Shown: one piece after another, positions 1-7,907 of the stretch
Position numbering within the stretch: position 1 is the first letter of the stretch
Layout of the letters: every line of letters begins with the position of its first letter
NCBI RefSeq assembly: GCF_003205835.1
Contig: NZ_CP029773.1
Coordinates: 2,512,501 to 2,576,500, forward strand
Origin: Stenotrophomonas maltophilia
GTDB lineage: Bacteria; Pseudomonadota; Gammaproteobacteria; Xanthomonadales; Xanthomonadaceae
DNA: 64,000 nucleotides
Reading direction: 5' to 3'
Program-made: the position numbers and the translations under genes
Notes under the pieces: model-generated
What the model was told of the DNA's origin: nothing
Databases searched by the model: none
The model's input: the letters and a program-made list of their open reading frames with translations, nothing else

Positions 1-1
1 G

Positions 2-661
2 GTAGTTCCGCCACAGGGGGCGATCTGGATTCCAGGAGGCCTGCTCCATCGTGCCAGCAGCAGCGGAAAGCCGCACGGCTTTGTTGTCTTCGTTGAGCCC
101 GAGGTAGTTCCAGGATTGCCAACACACTGCTTCGCAATGGCGATCACGCCCTTCATGTATGCCCTGCTCGAACGCACGGCACGGCTTCCCCAGCAGTATG
201 AAAGCGGGAGCGCCGATTCCCGCCTGATGGCTGTGCTTCTCGACGAACTCATCGCGGCGCCGCCGGAGTGGCTGCACCTGCCCATGCCCTCCGACCCAAG
301 GCTGCGCAAGCTGGCCAGTGCGATGCTGGACGCGCCGGCGGAGCGGGCAACGCTTGGGGTGTGGGCAAGCCGGATCGGGATGAGTGAGCGCAACATGTCG
401 CGCCTGTTCTCCGGCGAAACGGGCCTGAGTGTCAGGCGATGGCGCAGGCAGCTGCACGTGGTGGTCGCTTTGCCGATGCTTGCCAAGGGCCGGACGGTAC
501 AGGCCGTGGCCGATGATCTGGGGTATGACAGTTCAGGTGCATTCGTCACCATGTTCCGGAAGGCGGTCGGAGCGCCCCCCAAGCGCTTCCTTGTCGAACG
601 AGGGGGGCGGCTACCCGCATCCGGCGCAGACATTCAGCCGCCTGGAGGAGTGCCCCGGTAA
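2..661 (+). CDS. AraC-family transcriptional regulator (5' end outside window)
   Basis: The reading frame is already open at base 2, so the gene begins left of the window. The first visible residues, including AIWIPGGLLHR, resemble the end of the cupin-type sensing domain of AraC regulators. Two helix-turn-helix segments follow, at about base 340-590: the LGVWASRIGMSERNMSRLF helix pair and then the VQAVADDLGYDSSGAFVTMFRKAVG signature. It is a cytoplasmic DNA-binding regulator. It lies just upstream of, and in line with, the carboxymuconolactone-decarboxylase-like gene, which it may control, but I see no operator that proves this. The family assignment is firm and the ligand is unknown. Confidence 0.88.
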   Translation, partial: VVPPQGAIWIPGGLLHRASSSGKPHGFVVFVEPEVVPGLPTHCFAMAITPFMYALLERTARLPQQYESGSADSRLMAVLLDELIAAPPEWLHLPMPSDPRLRKLASAMLDAPAERATLGVWASRIGMSERNMSRLFSGETGLSVRRWRRQLHVVVALPMLAKGRTVQAVADDLGYDSSGAFVTMFRKAVGAPPKRFLVERGGRLPASGADIQPPGGVPR

Positions 662-786
662 GTCCCAACGGCTTCAGCCCTGTTCGATTCTCCAGCTTGA
701 CTTGGAGCGCGCTCCAGGTCGTAGCGTGACCCCGGGATCTGAGTTCCCACTCCCGTCATGTGACTCGACACCAAGGGTGCAGGCTG

Positions 787-1290
787 ATGAAGCGCGTCAT
801 GAACATCCAGAACCGCAGGGCGCCACTCGGCGTCCTGCTGGTGGCCATGGTTTTCGGTATTCCCGCTTCGGCAGCAGAGCTGGACGGACGCCGCGAACGC
901 GGCGAGGCCATGTTGAACAGAATCACAGCTGATGAAGGCAGGATGGTCGTTGAATCGTTGAGCGACATCTCTCCCGAGCTGGGAGACTGGATCATCGAGT
1001 TCGCCTACGGCGACGTCTTCTCGGACACTGAGCTGTCACTTTGCACGCGAGAGCTTGCGACCGTCTCGGCACTGACTGCGCTGGGCAATGCGCGCCCCCA
1101 GCTCAAGGTCCACATCGACGGAGCGTTGAATGTTGGTTGCAGTCCGGATGCCATTGTGGCTGTCATCATTCAGATGGCAGTGTACTCGGGCTTTCCAAGC
1201 GCATTGAATGGTGTAAGCGCGGCCAGGGAGGTCTTCGCGGATAGAGGCGTAGGCGTCACTACGGCCAATTCGAGGACCGGTGAACGCTGA
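787..1290 (+). CDS. Secreted carboxymuconolactone decarboxylase-family protein
   Basis: This 167-residue protein has an N-terminal signal-like segment ending near PASAAELDG, then one CMD/AhpD-type domain. Visible family features are the helix ending in LCTRELATVSALTALG and the later GCSPDAIVAVIIQMAVYSG segment. Family members are gamma-carboxymuconolactone decarboxylases or AhpD-like peroxidase partners. The classical AhpD CxxC pair is not present, which argues against thiol peroxidase activity. The start at 787 is preferred because the signal peptide begins there; a longer in-frame start at 760 is possible. It sits between an AraC and a MerR regulator, a common arrangement for detoxification genes. 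Substrate is not evident. Confidence 0.8.
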   Translation: MKRVMNIQNRRAPLGVLLVAMVFGIPASAAELDGRRERGEAMLNRITADEGRMVVESLSDISPELGDWIIEFAYGDVFSDTELSLCTRELATVSALTALGNARPQLKVHIDGALNVGCSPDAIVAVIIQMAVYSGFPSALNGVSAAREVFADRGVGVTTANSRTGER

Positions 1291-1346
1291 GGTGCAGGCC
1301 AGCGTTTCCCGGGCCAGCCCAACTCACCCACTCCCAGGGCCAAGCG

Positions 1347-1721
1347 ATGGAATCACATCTGACGATTGATCAAGTCTCCAGGAGAACCGGCCTGTCGGCC
1401 TACACCCTGCGCTACTATGAACGCATCGGCTTGATCGCACCGATCAGTCGTGCCGTCGGAGGACGGCGCTGCTATCTCACCTCGGACCTTGCGTGGATTG
1501 AATTCCTGCTGCGCCTGCGGATGACGAACATGCCCATCGGGAAGATGCAGGCATTTGCCAAGCTGCGTAGCGCCGGAGATTCGACGGTGGCGGACCGACG
1601 CAGGTTCCTGGAAGAATACCTGATAGAGGTGCTGTCAAAGATCGAAGCGATGGACCGGTCGGTCGAAGTTCTACGCGCGAAAATTGACTACTACCGTTCG
1701 CTCGAGACGTCCCTGATCTAG
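1347..1721 (+). CDS. MerR-family transcriptional regulator
   Basis: This 124-residue protein starts with a canonical MerR winged-helix domain: LTIDQVSRRTGLSAYTLRYY followed by ERIGLIAP and a wing with GGRRCYL. A helical dimerisation segment lies at about residues 80-120. There is no C-terminal cysteine cluster, so this is not a metal-sensing CueR or MerR type. It resembles the short regulators that sit beside oxidoreductase and CMD genes. It follows the CMD-like gene by 56 bp on the same strand and may be cotranscribed. Effector unknown. Confidence 0.88.
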   Translation: MESHLTIDQVSRRTGLSAYTLRYYERIGLIAPISRAVGGRRCYLTSDLAWIEFLLRLRMTNMPIGKMQAFAKLRSAGDSTVADRRRFLEEYLIEVLSKIEAMDRSVEVLRAKIDYYRSLETSLI

Positions 1722-1852
1722 GTTCCAGGCGTCGCTCACGATGACCACGCCAGCCAGGTCCCCAGGTCCGGTCAGTTCATGCACGTGCCAACGCGTGCGG
1801 CGATCTTCAGTCGGTTCGCAGGGCAGCCAGGTGAAGTTGTGCAGGGCATGCA

Positions 1853-1881
1853 GGGCCGCAGGCGTGACACGCCTGCGGCCC
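1853..1881. terminator. Perfect 13-bp hairpin between convergent genes
   Basis: A perfect inverted repeat (arms GGGCCGCAGGCGT and its complement, 3-base loop) lies between the ends of the MerR gene (+) and the haemoglobin-type receptor gene (-). It has no clear T-run on either side. It is placed to act as a bidirectional transcript end or a 3' stabilising structure. Confidence 0.5.
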
Positions 1882-1913
1882 ATCGATACCCCGTCTCGTG
1901 CGGGAGAATGCGC

Positions 1914-4283
1914 TTACATGAAGTCGTAGCTCAGCGTGAAGCGCACATTGCGACCCGGTTGCGACCAGCGGCCGATGCCCTCCGCACTGGTCGCGCCCTG
2001 GAAGATCGCGCTGCCGGCGCCGGCCGTGCGCACGCGGTTCCACAGGTAGTATTCCTTGTCGAAGACGTTGTAGACGCCTGCGGTCAGGTGCAGCTTCGGG
2101 GTGATCGCGTAGCTGCCGAACACGTCCAGCAAGGTGTACTCGCGCGCCTTGTAGGCATAGACGGGAACTACTTCCACACCGTAGCTGCCGTTGGTCACGC
2201 TCTTGCCGTAGTCGGACGGGTCCTTGCGCTGCTGGTGGGTGAGGTTGGCGGTGACGCTCCAGCGCCGCGACGGTGCGTTGTAGGTCAGGCCGCCGACCGA
2301 TTTGGCCGGGATGATGCTGGCCAGCGGCGCACCGTCGTTGTCGGTGCCCTCGTTGTAGGAGTACGCCACGCGGGCCAGCCAGTCATCGGCCAGCAGCCAC
2401 ATGCCCTCCACTTCCACGCCCTTCACTTCCACCTCGCCACGATTGATCGGCATGGTGTAGGTGTAGCCGTTGGTTACCGTGGTCACGCCGCGGCTGGTAG
2501 TGCTGTATCGGGTGCCTTCGTCCGCCACGAACTGCGCGGTATCGATGAAGTTGCTGTACTTGTCACGGAACAGCGATACACCCACGCGCAGCCGCTCGGC
2601 CTGGTAGCGCCAGCCCAGCTCCAGGTTCAGGCTGCGCTCGGCATCCAGGTCCGGGTTGCTCCTGCCATCGGGCACGGTGACTGTCGCACCGTCGGACACG
2701 CGGGTGACGTCGGTAGTGGACGAGGTGCCATACATGTCATTCACGCCCGGTGCGCGGAAGCCGCGGCCACCCTGCACCCACAGCGACTGGGTGTCGGTGA
2801 ACTTGAAGTCTGCGCCGAGGTTCCAGGTGGGCGAGGCAAACTTTGAGACCCCCACGCTGCCGCCCTTGTCCACATAGCCGGACTGGCCGTTGCCGCCGGC
2901 GGATGTTTCCGGCGTGTACTTGTAGCTGTCGTAGCGGACGCCACCGGTCAGGGTCAGGCGATCATCGAGCAGGCGCACGCGGTCGCGGACGTAGGCAGTC
3001 AAGTCGGTCTCGCGGGTGTCGGGCCAGAGCGACGGATCGGTCTCGCGGCTGTAGAGCGTGCCCGTGCTGCCCCAGCGCGAATCGACCGAATTCCAATGGA
3101 TCCTGGCCCGCTGCCAGGCGGCGCCGTAGATGATGTCGTGGCGGATGCCGCCGACGTCCACGCTCTTGTCGAAGGACAGTGCAACGCGGTCGCGCTTCTG
3201 TGTGTCCCAGCGGTCTTCCTGGCGCGAGCAGAGCGCGGTGGTCGAGCAGCGGGTGCCGTAGACCGCGGCGGTGCCGTTGGCGACCAGAACGTTGGTCTGA
3301 CCCTGGATGTAGTTCTTCTGGTGGTCGGCGGTGGCTTCCAGGGTGTCGAACAGCGCATTGCCGGCGCGCCAGGTGTACTTCAGGCCGTAGCGATCGCGGT
3401 CGCTGCGGTCTTCGGCGCTGCGGAAGTAATACGAGCCGGTGCCGTCGCTGCGGGTCCAGTTGTCGACATTGTTGGTGGCGCGCGCGCGCTCGTAGACCAC
3501 GCCGAGGGTCTGCGTATCGGTGGCCAGGAAGTTGGCCTTGGCCAGCAGGTTGTCGCTCTCCCGATCAACCGGATCGGGGGTGCGTCGGGCCGGGCCCAGC
3601 GTGGCAGGGGTGGAGTCGTACCAGGATTCGGTTTCGTGGCCATCGCGCCGGGTGTAGACCAGCAGTGACTCGAAGCGGCCGGTGCGGTTGGCCAGGGTCA
3701 GCGAGCCCATGTTCTCGCCGCTGGAGGCGGTGTAGCCGTACTTGATCGAACCGAAGCTGTCATTGCCGGCGGCTTTGAGGACGTCGGCCGGATCCTTGGT
3801 CGTGAACATCACCGCGCCACTGAGCGCACCACTGCCCGCAGTGATGGCATCGGCGCCCTTGATGATTTCCACCGCCTTCACCGCTTCAAGATCGACACTG
3901 CCACGGCCGGAGCGGAAGAATTCATAGGGCTGATAGGAACCCGGGTCCATGCTCTGCGGGAAGCTCAGGCCATCAAGCGTGATGGACACTCGATCCGCCT
4001 CCAGGCCACGGATGTTGAAACCGTTGAAGCCTGCGCGGCCGAGGTCAACCATTTCCACGCCGGGTACGTAACGGATCGCATCCTCCATGCTCTGGGCACC
4101 CTGCTGTTGCAGGTCCTTGGCGGAGAGCGTGGTGACGTTCTGGTTCTCGGATTTCTTCCGGGTCTCGACCACCTTGATGGTATCGAGCGTGCTGTCGGCT
4201 TCGAGCGCGGCCGCATGGGAAATCGCCGGCAAGGCAAGGCTGGTGGCGACGGCCAGGGCCAGCAGGGAGGGTTTCAGTTTCAT
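1914..4283 (-). CDS. TonB-dependent haemoglobin/haem-type receptor
   Basis: This 789-residue outer-membrane receptor has a signal peptide (residues 1-25), a TonB-box-like segment (DTIKVVE, about 34-40), a plug domain to about residue 165 and a long 22-strand-type barrel. The plug motif FNIRGLEADRVSITLDG and the style of the barrel match the TonB haemoglobin/transferrin/lactoferrin receptor family. The last residues are LSYDFM, one residue past the usual terminal aromatic. A purine-rich site (CGGAG) precedes the ATG. It is the last gene of a four-gene minus-strand cluster (DUF4198, EF-hand, ApbE-DUF2271, receptor), 126 bp after the ApbE gene. Iron or haem import is the likely role; the exact ligand is inferred. 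Confidence 0.86.
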   Translation of the reverse strand: MKLKPSLLALAVATSLALPAISHAAALEADSTLDTIKVVETRKKSENQNVTTLSAKDLQQQGAQSMEDAIRYVPGVEMVDLGRAGFNGFNIRGLEADRVSITLDGLSFPQSMDPGSYQPYEFFRSGRGSVDLEAVKAVEIIKGADAITAGSGALSGAVMFTTKDPADVLKAAGNDSFGSIKYGYTASSGENMGSLTLANRTGRFESLLVYTRRDGHETESWYDSTPATLGPARRTPDPVDRESDNLLAKANFLATDTQTLGVVYERARATNNVDNWTRSDGTGSYYFRSAEDRSDRDRYGLKYTWRAGNALFDTLEATADHQKNYIQGQTNVLVANGTAAVYGTRCSTTALCSRQEDRWDTQKRDRVALSFDKSVDVGGIRHDIIYGAAWQRARIHWNSVDSRWGSTGTLYSRETDPSLWPDTRETDLTAYVRDRVRLLDDRLTLTGGVRYDSYKYTPETSAGGNGQSGYVDKGGSVGVSKFASPTWNLGADFKFTDTQSLWVQGGRGFRAPGVNDMYGTSSTTDVTRVSDGATVTVPDGRSNPDLDAERSLNLELGWRYQAERLRVGVSLFRDKYSNFIDTAQFVADEGTRYSTTSRGVTTVTNGYTYTMPINRGEVEVKGVEVEGMWLLADDWLARVAYSYNEGTDNDGAPLASIIPAKSVGGLTYNAPSRRWSVTANLTHQQRKDPSDYGKSVTNGSYGVEVVPVYAYKAREYTLLDVFGSYAITPKLHLTAGVYNVFDKEYYLWNRVRTAGAGSAIFQGATSAEGIGRWSQPGRNVRFTLSYDFM

Positions 4284-4409
4284 CGCAGACTCCGCAGTTG
4301 TGGAAGTGGTGGTGCCAAGGGCGGATCAGGGCCCTGGGCGTTCCTGGCTGCGGGTCGCCGGATGCGGCGCTTTCTGCGTTGCTGGGAAATGAGGAAAGAA
4401 GGTGCGTCG

Positions 4410-5870
4410 CTAGTTGCCTGCGCTGGACACCTGCAGGCTGCCGATCTCGCTGGCGCCCTGCGTCTTCAGGTCCATCGGCTGCCCGGTGTCGACCGGCACC
4501 GACAACAGTTCATGGCCGCCGCCCTGGCGTGCGGCCTCGACCTGCAGCCGGTAGCGGCCCGCAGGCATCGCCAGGCCGCGGTCATCACGACCATCCCATG
4601 CAATCGAATAGCGGCCCGGCAGGCGGGTCGGCCGGGCAATGGCCTGGATGGCCGGCAGGTCGTCGCGGCCGTAGCTGCGCCACCATTGCGGCAGATCACG
4701 CAGGTAGCGCGAACGTTCGCCCAGCACCAGCAACTGCCGTACCGCGCTGCCATCGTCGCGCGCGATCCACAGCGCCAGATACGGCGCGTGATAGCGCTCG
4801 CTGGCCAGGTGCGGAATCTGGTACTCGACGACCAGTTGCTCTGGCGACGTGGTTCCGGCCGCGCCGGGCGCCAGCAACGACGGCCAACGCTGCGAAGCGA
4901 AGGCGATACCGGTGTCACTGAGGGCCAGCGCAGCAACGCCCGGCAGCGCGTCGGCCAGCTCCAGCCCGGCGCGGATGGGCATCACCGACAGCGCGGTGGC
5001 CAGCGCGTCGGCACTGCTGGCATCGGCGGCCACCACCGTAGCGGCGGGGGCGAACTGCATGGGCCAGCCCGACCAGGGGTCCAGAATATGGCTGTAGTGG
5101 CGTGGACCGATCGCATAGCCCCGGCTGGCATGGCCACTGGCGGCGATCGCGTGCGATCGCAGCGCCACCGTAGCCAGTGCCGGACCGTTGTCGCGCGGTG
5201 CGCGGGCATCGGCCACGCCCACCTGCCATGCCTGCCATGCCTGCCCTGCCCCGTCGGCCTGCCAGTAGCGCGCATCTCCACCGATATCGAGGCGGATGCC
5301 GCGTGCTGCCGGTGCCGCCGCACGGGCCGCCTCCAGCGCACGGTCGATGATGTAGCCCTTGGCCAGGCCATCCACATCGAACACCACGTCCGCAGGACGA
5401 TGCACCGGCATGCCGTCATCCAACGTAAACTCCGCCGACGCCGAAGCAGTGGCCATCGCCCGTAGTTCATCGCGCGGTGGCGGCACGCCACTATCCTGCG
5501 CCTGCCGCCAGCGTTGCGCCAGACTGCCCAGCCGGCAACTGAAAAGCCCGTCGGTGCGCAGCCGCCACTGCTCACACAGCGTCAGCACCGCGCGCAGATC
5601 GCTGGACAGTTCCTGCGGCCCGGTACTGGCATTGAAGCGACTCAGCTCGCTATCCGTACGCCACCGGCTCAGCACCGCATCCAGGCGTGCGATTTCCGCA
5701 AGCACGGCCTGCTCGCCCGCAACTGCCTGTGCTGGCGGCGCGTCGATGTGCAGGTCCAGTGACGTACCCAGGACATCGTCGTGGTGCAGCGCTGCCGCGC
5801 TCGCGGTGAGCGCTGGCAGCCACCACAGCATCGCGCAGGCAACGCGCAGCAATGTGCGGAATCGTGTCAT
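4410..5870 (-). CDS. FAD:protein FMN transferase (ApbE) fused to DUF2271
   Basis: This exported protein of about 486 residues joins two domains. Residues about 25-320 are an ApbE flavin transferase, recognisable by FDVDGLAKGYIIDRALE, the LDIGGDARYW segment, SHILDPWSGWP and the late ATALSVM segment. ApbE moves FMN from FAD onto threonine or serine of extracytoplasmic redox proteins. Residues about 345-480 match DUF2271, with the APYLALWI, RDLPQWWR and SIAWDGRDDRG segments. The ATG at 5870 begins a signal peptide. I see no D-x-x-S/T-G-A-T flavinylation target motif in the neighbouring proteins, so the partner may be elsewhere or DUF2271 may act in cis. It sits between an EF-hand gene (33 bp) and an outer-membrane receptor. 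Confidence 0.85.
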   Translation of the reverse strand: MTRFRTLLRVACAMLWWLPALTASAAALHHDDVLGTSLDLHIDAPPAQAVAGEQAVLAEIARLDAVLSRWRTDSELSRFNASTGPQELSSDLRAVLTLCEQWRLRTDGLFSCRLGSLAQRWRQAQDSGVPPPRDELRAMATASASAEFTLDDGMPVHRPADVVFDVDGLAKGYIIDRALEAARAAAPAARGIRLDIGGDARYWQADGAGQAWQAWQVGVADARAPRDNGPALATVALRSHAIAASGHASRGYAIGPRHYSHILDPWSGWPMQFAPAATVVAADASSADALATALSVMPIRAGLELADALPGVAALALSDTGIAFASQRWPSLLAPGAAGTTSPEQLVVEYQIPHLASERYHAPYLALWIARDDGSAVRQLLVLGERSRYLRDLPQWWRSYGRDDLPAIQAIARPTRLPGRYSIAWDGRDDRGLAMPAGRYRLQVEAARQGGGHELLSVPVDTGQPMDLKTQGASEIGSLQVSSAGN

Positions 5871-5903
5871 CAAGGGCTCGATCAGGTGCGGCGGCGGCCG
5901 ACA

Positions 5904-6809
5904 TCAACGACGAGGCGTGGGTGCCGGCACCTTGGCGTCGGCGGCGTCGACCACGCCATCCTTGTTGCGGTCGGCGGTCTCGAACAGGCGCTTGCCCGAG
6001 ACCTGGTACTCGGGGAAGGTCATGCGGCCATCCTTGTCGGCATCCAGCACGCCGAAGCGCACATGCACCTGGCGGTCGCTGCCCTGGTCAAGCGCGGCGA
6101 TGCGTCGGTCGACGCGGGTCTCGAACTCGGCCAGGTACTCATCCAGCGCCAGCCGGCCATCGCCATTGCTGTCGGTACGCGCGAACTGCGCGTCGCGCAC
6201 GCGCCGGTACTCGGCCAGATCGACCTCGCCATTGCCATTCTCGTCGTACAGCTCAAGGAAGCCGGCAACGGTGTGGCTGGTCGGCATGCCCAGCCGGCTG
6301 CGGCGCTGGTTGTCGAAGCGCTGGGCACCGGCGGCGGTCCTTGCCTCGCCACCCGTTGCGGCCTTTGCCCCGGCACCCTTGCTGGCCAGCGCCTGCTTCC
6401 CTGCCCGCCAGGTCTTTTCGCCAGCGGCATCGAATTCGGCGCGCGACACGAAACCGTCCTTGCTGGTATCCAGCGCGGCAAAGCGTGCCTTGGTCTGCTC
6501 GACCTGGGCGGCGCGCTCGCGATCGATCTCGGCGGCCACGCGGGCATCGAATTCGGCCACGTACTCGGCCTCATCCACGGTGCCGTCCTTGTTGCTGTCG
6601 GTGGCATCGAAACGGGTGCGACGGAAAGTCTCGAACTCCTGCCACGTCACCCGGCCATCGCCGTTGTCGTCGTGCTCGGCGATGAAGGCGAGCACGTTGT
6701 TGCCGTGGCCACCCACCAGTGGGCGCGGACCGGGCGTGCTCTGCGCGGACACGGCAGAGGACAGCAGCAGCGCGCCGAGGCAGGCGCTGGCAAGGACGGT
6801 GGTTTTCAT
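5904..6809 (-). CDS. Exported protein with seven EF-hand loops
   Basis: This 301-residue protein has a signal peptide (1-22) and seven EF-hand-type calcium loops, starting at residues 47, 71, 114, 189, 213, 256 and 280 (for example DDNGDGRVTWQE, DSNKDGTVDEAE and DRNKDGVVDAAD). Six of the seven loops end in glutamate at position 12 and the last ends in aspartate. A basic, low-complexity linker (about 130-170) separates loops 3 and 4. It is probably periplasmic and binds Ca2+ or another divalent metal. GAGGTCGAC precedes the ATG. It lies 30 bp after the DUF4198 gene in the iron-uptake cluster. No enzymatic domain is visible. Confidence 0.87.
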   Translation of the reverse strand: MKTTVLASACLGALLLSSAVSAQSTPGPRPLVGGHGNNVLAFIAEHDDNGDGRVTWQEFETFRRTRFDATDSNKDGTVDEAEYVAEFDARVAAEIDRERAAQVEQTKARFAALDTSKDGFVSRAEFDAAGEKTWRAGKQALASKGAGAKAATGGEARTAAGAQRFDNQRRSRLGMPTSHTVAGFLELYDENGNGEVDLAEYRRVRDAQFARTDSNGDGRLALDEYLAEFETRVDRRIAALDQGSDRQVHVRFGVLDADKDGRMTFPEYQVSGKRLFETADRNKDGVVDAADAKVPAPTPRR

Positions 6810-6839
6810 GTCGACCTCAAAGGTGTTGTTGCGGAGGAA

Positions 6840-7637
6840 TCAGGGGTTGAGCACGCGAAAGCTGAGCGTGATGCTGTTGCTGAACTCGGCCACCGGCGAA
6901 CCTGCCGGTGCCGCCGTACGGTGGCGGGCCAGCGCGATCCAGGTACCTGCCACCCTCAGCGGGAAGCGAACGCGGCCCTTGCCATCGGTCTTCAGGCTGA
7001 GCACCTGGGGACTGCGATCCGAACTCCAGACCGCCTCGGTGATCTCGACCGCGTGCCCTGCAAGCGGCACGCCGTCGTACTGGACGATGAATTCGAAGGT
7101 CTCGCCCACGTAAAGATCATTGGGATGGGTGACCGGCACCAGTTCGATTCCCTTGTTGCGCGGCTTCAGCGCAGCACGGTCCGGGCTGCCGACGGAGACA
7201 TAGCTGTCGGCCTGGGTCAGTGACTGGAAATCGGAGATGACCTGGGCACCGGCGGGGATCCTGACCGCCGGGTCACGCGAGCTTTCGCGCTTGCCATTGA
7301 GCTCCCAGGTGCGGAACAGCGCACCCAGGCGCGGTCCGGTGCTGAGCCGGTAGGTGCCGCTGCCGGCGGGCAGCGTGTACTCGGCCACGGTGCGCGTCTT
7401 CATTGCCTGCGAGGCCAGCGCCGATTCAGTGCCATCGGGCGCGACCACGCTGAAGTGGCTGCCGTCGAAAGCGGTCTCCGGCACGAAGAAGGTTTCCGCG
7501 AACGACGCGTCCAGGGCAATCGTCTGCCCGGCCCGCGGCGCGAAGTTGCTGGGCACCAGATAGGGCGTGTGCGCGGATGCGGGCAGCGAGGCCGCCAGGG
7601 CCAATGCCGCAGTGGCAAGCAGGGTCAGGGTCTTCAT
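6840..7637 (-). CDS. DUF4198 periplasmic protein
   Basis: This 265-residue exported protein has a signal peptide (1-22) ending in ASAHTPYLVP, the conserved AH-x-x-Y/F-x-V-P start of DUF4198 proteins. The later segments NDLYVGETFEFIVQYDGVPL and RVAGTWIALARH also fit. DUF4198 proteins occur beside TonB receptors and metal transporters and are thought to be periplasmic metal-handling or complex-binding proteins. This is the first gene of the minus-strand cluster. A Fur-like palindrome lies about 75 bp upstream of its ATG, so the whole cluster is probably iron-repressed. GAAGG lies just before the start. Confidence 0.82.
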   Translation of the reverse strand: MKTLTLLATAALALAASLPASAHTPYLVPSNFAPRAGQTIALDASFAETFFVPETAFDGSHFSVVAPDGTESALASQAMKTRTVAEYTLPAGSGTYRLSTGPRLGALFRTWELNGKRESSRDPAVRIPAGAQVISDFQSLTQADSYVSVGSPDRAALKPRNKGIELVPVTHPNDLYVGETFEFIVQYDGVPLAGHAVEITEAVWSSDRSPQVLSLKTDGKGRVRFPLRVAGTWIALARHRTAAPAGSPVAEFSNSITLSFRVLNP

Positions 7638-7712
7638 GGTGCCTTCGTGTCGGTGAGCGGGAGCGCTGGCGAGACGAAGGTCCGGTGCTGGCGGGCTGAA
7701 TGCTATGCCAAA

Positions 7713-7727
7713 TGCGATTCGTTATCA
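7713..7727 (-). promoter_or_regulatory. Candidate Fur box
   Basis: Read on the minus strand the 15-mer is TGATAACGAATCGCA. It matches the 7-1-7 Fur consensus TGATAAT-N-ATTATCA at 10 of 14 positions, with the left half almost perfect. It lies 76 bp upstream of the DUF4198 start in an AT-richer pocket of a GC-rich region, which suits a promoter. The match is moderate. Confidence 0.5.
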
Positions 7728-7782
7728 ATTGGTGAAATTCTGCGATCTGTATCGCTGCGTATGCAGGTTGCTGGATTGGACG

Positions 7783-7810
7783 GGCTCTGCCCCCGCGATG
7801 GGACAGAGCC
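7783..7810. repeat. GGCTCTG/CAGAGCC hairpin
   Basis: An 11-bp stem with one mismatch (GGCTCTGCCCC against GGGACAGAGCC) and a 6-base loop lies between the terminator of the esterase gene and the Fur-box promoter. It resembles short palindromic intergenic repeats and may be a second transcript end. There is no T-run. Confidence 0.4.
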
Positions 7811-7825
7811 GCTACAGCAGCTGAC

Positions 7826-7863
7826 GGGTAACAACAACACCAGACACCTTCCAGCGCCTGGTG
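7826..7863 (-). terminator. Rho-independent terminator of the esterase gene
   Basis: On the minus strand a CACCAG...CTGGTG stem (7863-7838) is followed at once by the T-rich tail TTGTTGTTA. It lies 45 bp after the stop of the PHB-depolymerase-like gene and ends its transcript before the iron operon promoter. Confidence 0.6.
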
Positions 7864-7907
7864 AGTCGTTGCGGATCAAGCACTCCCAAATCCAGTCGCT
7901 GGTCTGC

